From NCBI GenBank assembly GCA_025359985.1, contig JANYDB010000028.1, positions 1 through 46,604 on the forward strand: a stretch of 46,604 nt of DNA, written 5' to 3'. A model generated the notes under the pieces. It made no database searches. It saw nothing but the letters and a program-made list of their open reading frames with translations, and was not told the origin of the DNA. This stretch comes from Burkholderiales bacterium (GTDB lineage Bacteria; Pseudomonadota; Gammaproteobacteria; Burkholderiales; Usitatibacteraceae). Below are positions 1-9,539 of the stretch, piece after piece. A program made the position numbers and the translations under genes. Position 1 is the stretch's first letter. Every line of letters starts with the position of its first letter.

Positions 1-344
1 ATTTTGCTGTCTGTTTTAGCGGCGTGCTTAAACAAAACAATCGTTGCCTCGACCTATTTGAGCTGGCTACGAAAATCAGCGTCTCTGAATTGCGCAAAAG
101 CACCTGAACAGCTGAACGCGATAACAACAGTGACGAATATCGTTAGTCGTGAATGGGCGTGCGAAGGTGGATGGTCGTATTTTTGGCGGGTCATGTCGGT
201 ATAGTGTGGGTTGTGATGAATTGAAGAACCCTGGCTGAATGCGCTTGAAAAGAAAAAAGCCAAAAATAGTTAAAAAAATCGTAACGGATGTCTCTCGCCA
301 AACACGTTTGAAATGCGTTTGTGCGCGTACAAGGATGAATAAAA
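1..344. other. Left-edge stretch without a recognised gene
   Basis: I see no convincing coding region here. The short open frames on both strands have no family-like sequence and no good ribosome binding site. The right end carries the leader of the next gene, with an AAGGA motif at 331-335. A five-codon frame starting with ATG at 335 overlaps the TTG start of rlmM, but it leaves no spacing to the AAGGA and is probably not translated. Confidence 0.5.
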
Positions 345-1715
345 TTGAGTAAACAAGCCAAGCAGCAAGCCAAGCAACAAGCCCAGGATGCGAAAAAAAA
401 GACCGTTGTCAGAAAAGCGCCTAAACCTGGAGGTCGCGCGAAAGCGCGAGCCGCAGTTGCCAAAACCAAGAACGGCAAAAGTGCTACCGCAAAGTTGGCG
501 AGACCCAGGGTCGCCAAAACTAAAATAGCGGTCGATGTCGTCAAAGCGCCACGACCACGACGACCCCCTATTAAAATGGTGCCAGCAGTCGCGCCATTGC
601 CCACCATGGTGGCGGCCAGCGCAGGGCCTATCACGGCGGCAGATATTTCGGTATTGGCTTACTGCCGGGCTGGTTTTGAGCCTGATCTGCTGACCGAAAT
701 TATGGCGCATTTGGCGGCCACACCCAAGGCAAGCTGGGCTCTGCCGGGCAGCGGTTTTGTACGTGCAACATTTGCACCTGCTGCGCTCAAACGGCTGCAC
801 ATGGTATTGCATGAACCGATGGTGTTTGCGCGCCAGATTATGCGTGCGCAATCAACCGTGGTCGTACTTGGCTCGGTTGATCGAGTCACGCCCATCGTGA
901 ATGCCGCAAAGGAATTTTTAACGCAATTGAGCATTCCCAATATCGCCGTTGTGTGGGTTGAGTATCCTGATACCAACGACGGTAAATCACTATCGAAACT
1001 GTCGATGGCCTTGCAGATGCGCATTACCCAGCAGCTCGACGAACTGGGTTTGGTCAACGCGCAAGCCAAGCGTCGCCTGCATGTATTCCTGACCTCGAAA
1101 GGCGAGGCGTGGCTCGGACTAACCGATATTGAACATTCATCCTCATGGCCGCTCGGCATCCCACGTTTGCGCATGCCCGCTGATGCGCCAAGTCGCTCAA
1201 CGCTGAAGCTGGCCGAAGCGATCCATATTTTTATTGGTGATGATGATGAGCGTTTGTTCCAGCCGGATATGCGTGCGGTTGATTTGGGTGCCGCGCCCGG
1301 CGGGTGGACTTGGCAGCTGGTGCATCGCGGACTTTATGTGACTGCGATAGATAACGGTAATTTGCGTGGCGAGCTCGTTGACAATGCCATGGTGCGACAC
1401 TTGCGCGAAGATGGCTTTAAGTATCGCCCCAACAAACCGGTGGACTGGATGGTGTGCGATATGGTCGAAAGCCCTTCGCGTATCGCCAAGCTAGTGGGGC
1501 TTTGGCTTAGCGAAGGCTGGGCACGACACGTTATCTTCAATCTCAAACTGCCGATGAAAAAACGCTTTGAAGAGGTTGAGCGCTGCAGCGCGATTATCGA
1601 CGAGATGCTTGGCGATAAGGCTGAACGCGCGGTGCTGCAATTAAAGCAGCTCTACCATGATCGTGAAGAGGTTACAGGCTATTGCGGATTTCCGCCGCGC
1701 GCTCGGCAGGCGTAG
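345..1715 (+). CDS. rlmM: 23S rRNA 2'-O-ribose methyltransferase RlmM with basic N-terminal tail
   Basis: This is a SAM-dependent enzyme expected to methylate the 2'-OH of C2498 in 23S rRNA. The conserved part starts near residue 100 (ISVLAYCRAGFEPDLL, a THUMP-like region). It continues to a Rossmann-type methyltransferase domain with AVDLGAAPGGWTWQL near 308, the CDMVE motif near 370 and FNLKLPMKKR near 394, matching the K-D-K-E catalytic pattern of the family. The protein has 456 residues, whereas the E. coli enzyme has about 366. The excess is a Lys/Ala/Arg-rich, probably disordered tail of about 100 residues. I place the start at TTG 345 because AAGGA at 331-335 is 9 nt upstream. The gene converges on a TonB-domain gene with only 23 nt between the two stops and no visible terminator. 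Confidence 0.93.
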   Translation: MSKQAKQQAKQQAQDAKKKTVVRKAPKPGGRAKARAAVAKTKNGKSATAKLARPRVAKTKIAVDVVKAPRPRRPPIKMVPAVAPLPTMVAASAGPITAADISVLAYCRAGFEPDLLTEIMAHLAATPKASWALPGSGFVRATFAPAALKRLHMVLHEPMVFARQIMRAQSTVVVLGSVDRVTPIVNAAKEFLTQLSIPNIAVVWVEYPDTNDGKSLSKLSMALQMRITQQLDELGLVNAQAKRRLHVFLTSKGEAWLGLTDIEHSSSWPLGIPRLRMPADAPSRSTLKLAEAIHIFIGDDDERLFQPDMRAVDLGAAPGGWTWQLVHRGLYVTAIDNGNLRGELVDNAMVRHLREDGFKYRPNKPVDWMVCDMVESPSRIAKLVGLWLSEGWARHVIFNLKLPMKKRFEEVERCSAIIDEMLGDKAERAVLQLKQLYHDREEVTGYCGFPPRARQA

Positions 1716-1738
1716 AGGTTGAACAGAGTTAAATCAAA

Positions 1739-2404
1739 CTAGCGCTGAAAATTTATCTCTGTTTCATAGCTGCGCCCCTCCGCGCCGGGATTAAATTTCC
1801 AGCGGTTAAGCGATGAAATAACTGCGCGATCAAATATGCGGGCGGGACGGGACAAAACAATGGTCACGTTGGTCACCTCGCCCCCGGCATTAATGGTTAA
1901 TTTGGCGCGCACTGATCCCGACTCAATATTTTGTCTGGCGGCATCACGCGGAAATTCAGGTTGCTCGCGGAAGATTGGTGTTGTCTGCGCGGTTTGCTCA
2001 ATCTTGGGTGCTGCTGCACGCGCAGTAGGCGCTGCGCTGGCGACTTGTGGTGGCGGTGTCGGCGCAGGTTCAACGGCGCGTTCGACGGCGCGTTCAGCGG
2101 CGCGTGCCGATGCTGGCGCAGGGGTAGGAGGTGGGCTAGGGGCCAGCACGGGCGCGGCTGCTATTGTTGCGGGCTTGGCGGGCACGGCGGCTGGGGGCTC
2201 AGGCTTGACGGGCGCATCCTTCATGTTCTTTAAGCCGTCCAGATAAGAGCCTCCTTTGCGAGGCACATAAAAATCAGGCTGAACCTGTTGATTTTGTTCA
2301 ACAGATTTGAGTCGATCAGCGGTCGTGGGGATGGTTTCATTTTTCTGGCAGGCACTGAGCAATACGGCAAACGCAGCTGCCAACCAAAATGGGTGTGTTT
2401 TCAT
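1739..2404 (-). CDS. Lipoprotein with Pro/Ala-rich linker and TonB-type C-terminal domain
   Basis: The predicted 221-residue protein opens with a lipoprotein signal peptide (MKTHPFWLAAAFAVLLSAC) with lipobox LSAC; Gln follows the Cys, which by the usual rule favours outer-membrane sorting. A Pro/Ala/Val-rich linker spans residues about 70-140. A TonB C-terminal-like domain follows, with REQPEFPRDA, GEVTNVTIVLSRPARIFDRA and SLNRWKFNPG. TonB proteins normally carry an N-terminal transmembrane anchor and work with ExbB/ExbD; neither is present here. Start choice is uncertain: ATG 2404 gives a textbook signal peptide but has no clear ribosome site. An in-frame ATG at 2494 has GGGAG just upstream and would add 30 residues. 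Function is unknown; an envelope structural or energy-coupling role is inference. Confidence 0.8.
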   Translation of the reverse strand: MKTHPFWLAAAFAVLLSACQKNETIPTTADRLKSVEQNQQVQPDFYVPRKGGSYLDGLKNMKDAPVKPEPPAAVPAKPATIAAAPVLAPSPPPTPAPASARAAERAVERAVEPAPTPPPQVASAAPTARAAAPKIEQTAQTTPIFREQPEFPRDAARQNIESGSVRAKLTINAGGEVTNVTIVLSRPARIFDRAVISSLNRWKFNPGAEGRSYETEINFQR

Positions 2405-2735
2405 ATTTAAACGACGGACCACAGTATTTTGCCCAGCAGCAATTTGACGATCGGGTGGTGGATGGGCAACTGTTTTATTTGAGGGTGTGCGCATAAAGCT
2501 CCCAAGGAATAACGCTTTTATTAATGAGCGGGTTTTATGATTTTTGTTTTTTAATTCTATCAACGAGGTGCTAAACGGGCTTTGGCTTTGATGCATGTCC
2601 AATCCCTTTTTTGCAATGCATTCTTGTTCAGTACGGTTCAAGTATATGTTGAGGTTAAAAAAAACTAAATCGTTTTTGTAAAATCTGGCTGCACAAGAAT
2701 GTAATAACGTATGAACAAACGCGGCAGGCTGGCCG

Positions 2736-3842
2736 CTAGCGCAGCGGCTTCTCCACTAACGTAAACATCGCAAACAAATTGGTATCAAGATCGTCGATGG
2801 TTTCACCCTTATCATTTTGATCCCATTTTAGTGCTCGTCCCATCAACCTGACGGCAACATGATCTTCGCGATCCAGCGCCAGAACCTGGAAGCCTGCTTT
2901 TTCATACTGTGCACGGTTAAATGGCGAACGGCCATCGGCGTGCGGTTTGTAAGCCTCGTTGCTGGCGGCCGCCTTGGGGTAAAGGTTGTAGATCAATAGT
3001 TTGCCGCCGGGGTTAAGGGCTGCAAATAATGTTTTGAGAAACACCTCATCGCTGACACCGAGCTCGATGAGTTGTCGTTTGTCCGCTTTGCGCTCAGGCT
3101 TGAGATAGCCGCGCTTTAAGGTGTTTTTGGACAGAATAAGATCATAGCCCTGACCCACTTTTTCAATCGCTTTGGCGTCCTTGGGATAAGCGCCACGCAC
3201 CAGTGTGATGGTGCCTTGTCGACCACGCCAGAGTTTGCGCCCGGCTGCGGGTATCTCGCCCTGATCGTGGGCATCGCTGTAAAGCGCATCCAGATAACTG
3301 TCCGGATCGATCCCGGTCATGTGCGCACCGAGACTGGCCATCAGCCGCAAATGGCCGATGGAGCCGTAGCCGTAGTCGAGAATTCGCTTGCCTGCAATAT
3401 CGCTTAAGCCATTGGCGCTGGCAATATCGAGTGGCCGAAGATAGGCCAGCGGCGAGCCGTATTTGGTGTAGTAGTAGCGGTATTCATCAAGGTCAGTTTT
3501 AACTAATTTACTGCGCACCGCGTCCGTTAATGTGCTGGTCTCGGCAGGCGAAAAATATTCGCGGGTTTGCGGATTTTGAAACACCGTGCGTGGCTCGATT
3601 GCAGGCAGGCTGGAAGTCGCGCTGAGAAAGCGTTTGCCTAACTCGGAAGTGGCGAGTGGTTCAACGGATTTTGCTTCGTCGGCCAATTTCTGCAAAGTGA
3701 CCGACAGTGCGGTAGCTTGCGCGGGCTCACGCGAACCTGAGGCGCCTGAGCCTGACGACGAAGCAGGCATTGATCGAATCGTGGGCGCAGAACCGCACCC
3801 TGCCAGTACCAATGCCCACACCAATAGAAGCGACGGCGTCAT
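2736..3842 (-). CDS. Predicted lipoprotein with class I methyltransferase-like fold
   Basis: From ATG 3842 the protein has 368 residues and begins with MTPSLLLVWALVLAGCGSAP, a lipoprotein signal with lipobox LAGC. A Ser/Gly-rich linker follows. The body looks like a Rossmann methyltransferase: GKRILDYGYGSIGHLRLMAS resembles motif I, MTGIDPDSYLDALYS the acidic second strand, YDLILSKNTLKRGY motif IV, and ALNPGGKLLIYNLYP a post-IV strand. An in-frame start at 3926 would place 28 residues before the signal and no start has a strong ribosome site. A SAM enzyme outside the cytoplasm would lack its cofactor, so the protein may use the fold for something else, or the signal may be read wrongly. No substrate can be named. 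The next gene downstream is also a lipoprotein. Confidence 0.78.
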   Translation of the reverse strand: MTPSLLLVWALVLAGCGSAPTIRSMPASSSGSGASGSREPAQATALSVTLQKLADEAKSVEPLATSELGKRFLSATSSLPAIEPRTVFQNPQTREYFSPAETSTLTDAVRSKLVKTDLDEYRYYYTKYGSPLAYLRPLDIASANGLSDIAGKRILDYGYGSIGHLRLMASLGAHMTGIDPDSYLDALYSDAHDQGEIPAAGRKLWRGRQGTITLVRGAYPKDAKAIEKVGQGYDLILSKNTLKRGYLKPERKADKRQLIELGVSDEVFLKTLFAALNPGGKLLIYNLYPKAAASNEAYKPHADGRSPFNRAQYEKAGFQVLALDREDHVAVRLMGRALKWDQNDKGETIDDLDTNLFAMFTLVEKPLR

Positions 3843-4021
3843 CACCGTTGCGCACGGCAGCTTTTGCAGGGCAGCGCCAAATGATAAGGATAATGCGGGA
3901 TGCGGGTTGTACATAGAAGCCATCAAAAAATAAATCTGCCCGGTTGGTCTGCCTGGCCGAAACTGTATGGTTAAAGTTGCGTGTCAGAAGCGAGTTTAGT
4001 GCTGCTTATTAATCCAGTTTG

Positions 4022-4660
4022 TTAATGCAATTTCTTGGGCTTGCGATCGCCCGGAGCTGGCACCGGCTCGCCGCGCAGCTTTAAAAAGTATTCGTAAATA
4101 TCGATTGTCATAAGCGGCAAATCTTCACGACACTCGGTCATTAGCTGCGCCATATCGCGCGGCTTGATTTGCTTGAGTGCTTTTGGCTCAATTTCGCCTG
4201 CTAGCAGCGCAATAGGAAACAGCAATTCATTGACTTCGTCGGCGTCACCAGCTTCGTCCCAGGCAACGCTCGAAAATTCAACGCCATCCAGATACGATTG
4301 GCACCAGGTGACATAGTCATAGTCGTTTTCGGCCGCACCATCTTCGCGTTGCAGCAATAAGCCGAGTGATTCGCCACCCGCCAAATCCGTCGCGATTTCG
4401 TGGTGAAAGCGCCTGATTAACGCGGCGATTTCATCACCTTGCGTGGCGGTTTCATATTTGGGATTACCCAATACCGCAGGCAGCCACTGCGCCTCGGTGA
4501 CGGCGGCGGGACCGCTTAACACGGCACACAGAAAGCCCTGCATTTCATCGAGCCCCATTGCCTGCTTTTCAAAAATAGGCGACGCCAGCAGCGCTTCCAG
4601 TTGTTCGATCTCCAGATCGGTGAGCGGTGTGGCCAGGTTTGCGGCGGGAGGAGTGGTCAT
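4022..4660 (-). CDS. UPF0149 / YecA-family protein
   Basis: The 212-residue product has the hallmark N-terminal segments of the UPF0149 (YgfB/YecA) family: LTDLEIEQLEALLAS, then GLDEMQGFLCAVLSGPAAV, then W-L-P-A-V-L-G. It also has the central acidic YVTWCQSYLDGVEF and the C-terminal YEYFLKLRG. The cysteine-rich SEC-C zinc motif found at the end of many YecA proteins is absent; the chain ends in a short basic tail. The start at ATG 4660 is preferred over an upstream in-frame ATG because a GGAA lies about 7 nt before it. The molecular role of the family is poorly defined. It lies downstream of the RluF-like gene, with a copy of an intergenic hairpin repeat (4689-4741) between them. Confidence 0.85.
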   Translation of the reverse strand: MTTPPAANLATPLTDLEIEQLEALLASPIFEKQAMGLDEMQGFLCAVLSGPAAVTEAQWLPAVLGNPKYETATQGDEIAALIRRFHHEIATDLAGGESLGLLLQREDGAAENDYDYVTWCQSYLDGVEFSSVAWDEAGDADEVNELLFPIALLAGEIEPKALKQIKPRDMAQLMTECREDLPLMTIDIYEYFLKLRGEPVPAPGDRKPKKLH

Positions 4661-4688
4661 ACGTGTTCCGTTTAATAAAAAATAAAAA

Positions 4689-4741
4689 CCTAGCAATAGT
4701 GCGGCGTTTGAGGCATTTTTGCTTCAATCGGCTCGTCCTGC
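4689..4741 (+). repeat. Intercistronic hairpin repeat, copy 1
   Basis: This is one of four related copies in the window (others at 14801-14837, 25352-25403 and 31555-31608). It shares CCTAGCAAT and the GTTTGAG...TTCAATCG framework with the copy at 25352 in a gap-free alignment. The inner arms TTTGAGGCA and TTGCTTCAA can pair, and a GC-rich outer stem is possible. It sits between the RluF-like gene and the UPF0149 gene. There is no T-run as in a simple terminator. Confidence 0.65.
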
Positions 4742-4868
4742 TTGCACTTTGGTTTAAGGATTTGCTGAAGTTTTACGCAGAGATTAAAAAGATAGCGATC
4801 AAATAAACAACGATTGAACAGACTATAGCCGCTAAATGGCGCTATGCAAATGCGTTGCTCGGCAGCCA

Positions 4869-6170
4869 TCAGCCAAACGTTTCATCGGCTGCCAGATAAC
4901 GCCATTGACCCACCGGCAAATGGCCCAGTACGATCTTGCCGATACGCACCCGCTTCAGGCCGACAACGGTCAGGCCTACCAACTCGCACATGCGACGAAT
5001 TTGACGTTTTTTTCCTTCACGCAAAACGAAGCGCAATTGATCTTCGTTTTGCCAATCCACTTTCGCCGGACGCAGCGCTTGCCCATCCAGCGACAAACCG
5101 TGGTTGAGTAATGCTAGATCGCTGGCTGAAAGGCTTCCTTCCACCCGCACCAGATATTCTTTTTCCACCTCGGAGCCATCGCCAATAAGCTGCTTGGCAA
5201 CGCGCCCATCCTGGGTGAAAACAATCAGACCGATGGAATCAATATCGAGCCGCCCGGCCGGTGCCAAACCTTTTGCCTGCATGGGATGAAATACTGTTTC
5301 ATCGGCATCTTCTTCCCAGCGATTTTCATCAACAAACAACACTGACGCAGGCAGATGTCCATCCTCGGCCTGGCCTGACACATAACCGACCGGCTTATTG
5401 AGTAGCACCGTGACACGGCTTTGTTGCTCAAGTTCGGCGACGCGATCAATGGTGATTTTTTGCGTGGGTAAAATGCGTGAGCCCAGTGCCGAGATCACCG
5501 TGCCATCAACCTTGACCCAACCTTTTGCAATCCATGCATCGGCTTCGCGGCGTGAGGCAATACCCTGGGCTGACATTAACTTTGAAAGCCGCACCGTGCC
5601 ATCATCAGGCGCGGGTCTGGTGATGTCGGCAGCACCAGGGACGCCAGCTTCTTTGACTGGTGCCATGGCGGCCAGTGAAGCCGCAACAGCACGCGGCAAG
5701 GCAGGACGAAAGTCTTTCGAGTTTGGGCTGCGTGCGCTGCGGGGTTTTAAAAAAGCAGGTTTGGTGTCAGCCGATGAGGTTGAAGCAGGCCCTGGTTTTC
5801 CATACGGTTTTTTGAAAGTATCGCGCGAATGGGTAGCTTGATTAGCTGCATTGCCGACTTTGCTTGCGTTGCGGTTATTGCCTACATCGCTTTTGGTATT
5901 GCGTCGTCCTTCAAATCGTCCTTCGCGCTTACTCTCAATTGGGGGCTCGGTTTGGTCGTGATCAGTGCTGACGCCGAAAGATACGCCCGCTTTGGGTTCG
6001 CGCTTGCGGCGCGCGGCTGCGTCGGCGACGGCACGAGCACGGGGCCCGCTGCTGCTTAACCGTGGCGCGGCGGTGGCTGGAGATGAGGCGGTAGGGGCGG
6101 CGCTGTCGGGTTTTACAGCGCGCGCTGCACTCGGAGCACTGAGGGTGGGGCGGGTAATTTTTTTGTTCAT
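4869..6170 (-). CDS. RluF/RluB-like 23S rRNA pseudouridine synthase with long disordered N-terminus
   Basis: The C-terminal half (from about residue 195) has an S4-like RNA-binding domain (RLSKLMSAQGIASRREADAW). The RsuA/RluB/E/F catalytic domain follows, with LLNKPVGYVSGQ, the catalytic GRLDIDSIGLIVFTQDGR (the Asp of GRLD is the family nucleophile), VEKEYLVRVEG and REGKKRQIRRMCELVGL. GYVSGQAEDG and ending GLTVVGLKRVRIG suggest the RluF branch (U2604), but RluB/E-like specificity cannot be excluded. The N-terminal 190 residues are Ala/Ser/Pro/Arg/Lys-rich low complexity, much longer than in E. coli RluF. ATG 6170 (MNKKITRPT) is preferred to the in-frame codon at 6233; no strong ribosome site is visible. 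An aconitase terminator lies just upstream. Confidence 0.88.
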   Translation of the reverse strand: MNKKITRPTLSAPSAARAVKPDSAAPTASSPATAAPRLSSSGPRARAVADAAARRKREPKAGVSFGVSTDHDQTEPPIESKREGRFEGRRNTKSDVGNNRNASKVGNAANQATHSRDTFKKPYGKPGPASTSSADTKPAFLKPRSARSPNSKDFRPALPRAVAASLAAMAPVKEAGVPGAADITRPAPDDGTVRLSKLMSAQGIASRREADAWIAKGWVKVDGTVISALGSRILPTQKITIDRVAELEQQSRVTVLLNKPVGYVSGQAEDGHLPASVLFVDENRWEEDADETVFHPMQAKGLAPAGRLDIDSIGLIVFTQDGRVAKQLIGDGSEVEKEYLVRVEGSLSASDLALLNHGLSLDGQALRPAKVDWQNEDQLRFVLREGKKRQIRRMCELVGLTVVGLKRVRIGKIVLGHLPVGQWRYLAADETFG

Positions 6171-6231
6171 AGTGCTATTGTAAAGCGTGGCGCTGTAGCT
6201 CGCCGGTCTTTCCAAAATTAGAAAAAAGAGC

Positions 6232-6258
6232 ACAAAAAAACCGGGCAGTGCCCGGTTT
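6232..6258 (-). terminator. Rho-independent terminator of acnA
   Basis: A perfect hairpin at 6238-6258 (AAACCGGGC / GCCCGGTTT, three-base loop) is followed in the minus direction by a run of T residues. It lies 28 nt past the acnA stop codon, so it should end the acnA transcript before the RluF-like gene. Confidence 0.88.
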
Positions 6259-6285
6259 CTCGTCGGGGTGATAAATTGTGAACGG

Positions 6286-9024
6286 CTATGCAGCTTTACC
6301 GATTAACTCACGCAGCACATACGGCAGAATTCCACCGTGCAGGTAGTAATCCACCTCGATGGGTGTATCAATGCGCAGCAACACCGCGACTTCTTTTTTG
6401 CTGCCGTCTTTACGCTTGATGATAAGGGTCACATCCATCTGCGGCCTAATACTGTTTGCGGCGCTGCCTCCGCTGCCGCTCTCAACGCCCACCAGATCAA
6501 ATTCTTCATCGCCTTTGATGCCGAGTGAATCGACCGTATCACTACCTTTAAACTGGCAAGGCAGCACACCCATACCGACTAAATTTGAACGGTGAATGCG
6601 CTCAAAACTTTTTGCAATCACGGCTTTCACGCCGAGCAGCTGCGTGCCTTTGGCAGCCCAGTCGCGTGATGAGCCGGTACCGTATTCTTCGCCACCAAAA
6701 ATAATGGTGGGCGTACCCGCCGCGATGTAACTCATGGCCGCATCGTAAATGAACGCTTGTTCGCCGCCCGGCTGCATCAAGGTTACGCCGCCTTCAACGC
6801 GCGAACCATCCGCTTTGGCGGGCAGCATTAAATTTTTGATGCGAACGTTCGCAAAGGTGCCGCGCATCATCACATCGTGATTACCGCGCCGAGCACCATA
6901 GCTGTTGAAATCGGCTTTCAGCACGCCGTGGGCAATGAGATAAGTACCAGCTGGCGAGGTGTCTTTGATCGAGCCAGCAGGCGAGATATGATCGGTGGTA
7001 ACAGAATCGCCGAAGACGCCCAGGGCACGGGCATTTTTGATGTCGCGTGCGATGCCAGCGAGCATGCCGAAATCGTTGCTGAAGAACGGCGGCTCGGCAA
7101 TATAAGTGGACGTGGGCCAATCATAAACCTGACCGCTGGTGCCTTTGATGTTCTGCCATAGTGGATTATCTGCGCCAAGGTTTGAATAGAGGCGTTGAAA
7201 GGTTGCAGGATCTTTGGCAAACGACATGGCAGATGCTATCTCTACTGACGAAGGCCAGATGTCTTTCAAAAACACAGGGCCGTTAATACCGTTGCCAACG
7301 GGTTCTGTTTCCAGATCTTTCAGCACCGTGCCGGCAATTGCATAGGCCACCACCAGTGGCGGCGAGGCCAGGAAATTGGCACGTAAATTTGGGTGAATCC
7401 GGGCCTCAAAATTGCGGTTGCCTGACAGCACGGCAGCGCAGACCAAATCGTTGTTGGTAATGGAATCGTTAAATTCAGGACGCAGATCACCGGCATTGCC
7501 GATACATGTGGTGCAGCCGTAACCGGCAAGGTAGAAACCCAGTTTTTCCAAGTAGGGCAGGAGGCCGGATTTAGTTAAATAATCCGTCACCACTCGCGAG
7601 CCAGGTGCAAGCGAAGTCTTGATATGCGGCATTACGGTGAGGCCTTGTTCAATCGCTTTTTTAGCAAGCAGGCCAGCCGCCAGCATCACGCTCGGGTTTG
7701 AAGTATTGGTGCAGGATGTAATCGCTGCAATCAACACATCGCCCGAGCCTATGGTGACGCCATCACCGGCGGCAAAACGCTTCGGCAAATCAGCCGCGAG
7801 TTTGGTGAAACCGTTTTCTGTAGCAGGCTTCGAGAACAAAGATGTGAATTGCGCCTTCATGTTGCTCAGCTCAATCCTGTCCTGCGGACGCTTGGGGCCA
7901 GCGAGTGAAGTATTCACCATCGCAAGATCCAGTTCAAGCACTGTGGAATAATCGAGCTCGCCTTTTTTCGATACACCATACATTCCCTGTGCTTTAAAAT
8001 AAGCCTGGAACGCATCGACTTCTTCAGCCGTGCGGCCAGTGGATTTCATGAATTCTACGGTCGCATCATCAACCGGGAAGAAGCCCATGGTGGCGCCGTA
8101 TTCAGGGGCCATATTGGCAATGGTGGCACGGTCTGGCACCGAGAGGGATTCGGTACCTTCGCCAAAAAATTCCACAAATTTACCGACCACCTTGGCCTTG
8201 CGCAGCATTTCAGTGACGACCAATACCAAATCCGTTGCGGTACGCCCTTCGCGCAATTTGCCGGTGAGGTTTACGCCCACCACATCCGGCGTCAGGAAAT
8301 AAACCGGCTGTCCCAGCATGCCCGCTTCCGCTTCAATACCGCCGACGCCCCAGCCCACCACGCCGATGCCGTTAATCATAGTGGTATGCGAATCCGTGCC
8401 GACTAAACTATCGGGATAATAAACCCCGTTTTTGGCGTGCACACCACGCGCCAGATATTCCAGATTCACTTGATGCACGATGCCCACGCCAGGCGGCACG
8501 ACTTTAAATGTATCGAACGCCTGCATCCCCCATTTCATGAATTGATAGCGCTCTTGGTTGCGTTGGAATTCGAGTTTCATGTTGATATCGAGCGAATCTT
8601 TGCTGCCGTAACTATCGACCTGCACTGAGTGATCCACCACCAAATCAACCGGGACTAACGGCTCGATAATTTTTGGGTTCTTGCCCATTTTTTGCGCGAC
8701 TCCGCGCATCGCCGCCAAGTCAGCTAGCAACGGCACGCCAGTAAAATCTTGCAACACAATGCGCGCCAATACAAAAGGGATTTCATCGGTCCGTGCTGCA
8801 TTGGGCTGCCAGTTGGCCAACTGTTTGATGTGGTGTTCCGAAACCTTTTTGCCATCGCAGTTACGCAAAACACTTTCGAGTATGATGCGAATCGATACCG
8901 GCAATCGGGTCACGGCCGGATAAGTTTTTGCCAATTCCAGTAGAGAATAATAATGAGCGCTGTTGCCAGCGGTGGGTTTGAATGCTTGCAAGGTGTTGTG
9001 CAGGTTATGAAGGTTATCGGACAT
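6286..9024 (-). CDS. acnA: Aconitate hydratase A
   Basis: The 912-residue enzyme interconverts citrate and isocitrate and, in the methylcitrate cycle, can hydrate 2-methylaconitate to 2-methylisocitrate. The [4Fe-4S] ligands are visible as C438 (SCTNTSNP) and C504/C507 (GCTTCIGN). Other hallmarks are [34 protein letters not shown], the swivelling-domain [17 protein letters not shown], and [16 protein letters not shown]. Length and motifs match the AcnA/IRP type. AcnD is less likely because no prpF is present and a PrpD-type dehydratase gene is nearby. The start at ATG 9024 has AGGAA about 7 nt upstream; the in-frame start at 9078 does not. It is cotranscribed at most with the TA pair upstream, and a strong terminator at 9900-9941 isolates it from prpD. 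Confidence 0.95.
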   Translation of the reverse strand: MSDNLHNLHNTLQAFKPTAGNSAHYYSLLELAKTYPAVTRLPVSIRIILESVLRNCDGKKVSEHHIKQLANWQPNAARTDEIPFVLARIVLQDFTGVPLLADLAAMRGVAQKMGKNPKIIEPLVPVDLVVDHSVQVDSYGSKDSLDINMKLEFQRNQERYQFMKWGMQAFDTFKVVPPGVGIVHQVNLEYLARGVHAKNGVYYPDSLVGTDSHTTMINGIGVVGWGVGGIEAEAGMLGQPVYFLTPDVVGVNLTGKLREGRTATDLVLVVTEMLRKAKVVGKFVEFFGEGTESLSVPDRATIANMAPEYGATMGFFPVDDATVEFMKSTGRTAEEVDAFQAYFKAQGMYGVSKKGELDYSTVLELDLAMVNTSLAGPKRPQDRIELSNMKAQFTSLFSKPATENGFTKLAADLPKRFAAGDGVTIGSGDVLIAAITSCTNTSNPSVMLAAGLLAKKAIEQGLTVMPHIKTSLAPGSRVVTDYLTKSGLLPYLEKLGFYLAGYGCTTCIGNAGDLRPEFNDSITNNDLVCAAVLSGNRNFEARIHPNLRANFLASPPLVVAYAIAGTVLKDLETEPVGNGINGPVFLKDIWPSSVEIASAMSFAKDPATFQRLYSNLGADNPLWQNIKGTSGQVYDWPTSTYIAEPPFFSNDFGMLAGIARDIKNARALGVFGDSVTTDHISPAGSIKDTSPAGTYLIAHGVLKADFNSYGARRGNHDVMMRGTFANVRIKNLMLPAKADGSRVEGGVTLMQPGGEQAFIYDAAMSYIAAGTPTIIFGGEEYGTGSSRDWAAKGTQLLGVKAVIAKSFERIHRSNLVGMGVLPCQFKGSDTVDSLGIKGDEEFDLVGVESGSGGSAANSIRPQMDVTLIIKRKDGSKKEVAVLLRIDTPIEVDYYLHGGILPYVLRELIGKAA

Positions 9025-9119
9025 GGCGGGTTCCTGAAGAGTGGCTGATAGGCGGCGGCGGGTAGCGGCGGATGGCAATAGATGACAGTGGATGGAAAAT
9101 GGCCGGAGATCAAGCGGGT

Positions 9120-9527
9120 TTAAGAAGCAGGATTGATGATTTTAAGCCCTTTAAAATAATCGCGGAAAAAACCTTGGTCGCGTGTGATGAGGGCATTACA
9201 GTGCAGTAACGCATGGGCGCCCACCAGAAAATCTGAAATAACGCGTTCGTTCCTTTTGCCGCCGCGTTCGCGAAAGCGGTGCTGCATAATCCCGGCGCGA
9301 ACGGACGCCTGCTCGCTCATGGCGTTGAAAGTCACACGTAAATCAGACAATGCATCCAGCAGATCGTCAACAGGTTCAATGCGAGTTGCAATTTCGGCCA
9401 GCACCACATCGCAAATCACCACGCTATCGCGCTCAAGTGCGCTTTGCAGTTTGATGCTGGAGGCTTCACCGAAGATCGGGTCATCAGTAAGCACGTCAAT
9501 CAACGCGGAAGAGTCAATAGCAATCAT
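9120..9527 (-). CDS. PIN-domain ribonuclease toxin (VapC family)
   Basis: The 135-residue protein has the PIN-domain acidic constellation: D5 in [14 protein letters not shown]45 in [10 protein letters not shown]99 in [10 protein letters not shown] and D117 in ITRDQGFF. These residues coordinate Mg/Mn in VapC-type ribonucleases. It begins 12 nt after the stop of the AbrB/MazE-like antitoxin gene, a typical TA operon order. The target RNA cannot be predicted. The pair sits between aconitase and the prpD terminator. Confidence 0.88.
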   Translation of the reverse strand: MIAIDSSALIDVLTDDPIFGEASSIKLQSALERDSVVICDVVLAEIATRIEPVDDLLDALSDLRVTFNAMSEQASVRAGIMQHRFRERGGKRNERVISDFLVGAHALLHCNALITRDQGFFRDYFKGLKIINPAS

Positions 9528-9539
9528 GGATGATAGATT

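Noticed and set aside
191-634. Minus-strand frame of 147 codons overlapping the start of rlmM
   Set aside because: It is the shadow of the Lys/Ala-rich RlmM tail and has no family features or ribosome site.
1836-2246. Plus-strand Gly/Ala-rich frame opposite the TonB-domain gene
   Set aside because: It mirrors the Pro/Ala linker of the real minus-strand gene; composition is explained by that repeat.
6286-9024. AcnD (Fe/S 2-methylcitrate dehydratase) as identity of the aconitase
   Set aside because: No prpF is present, a standard PrpD is encoded, and length and motifs fit AcnA.
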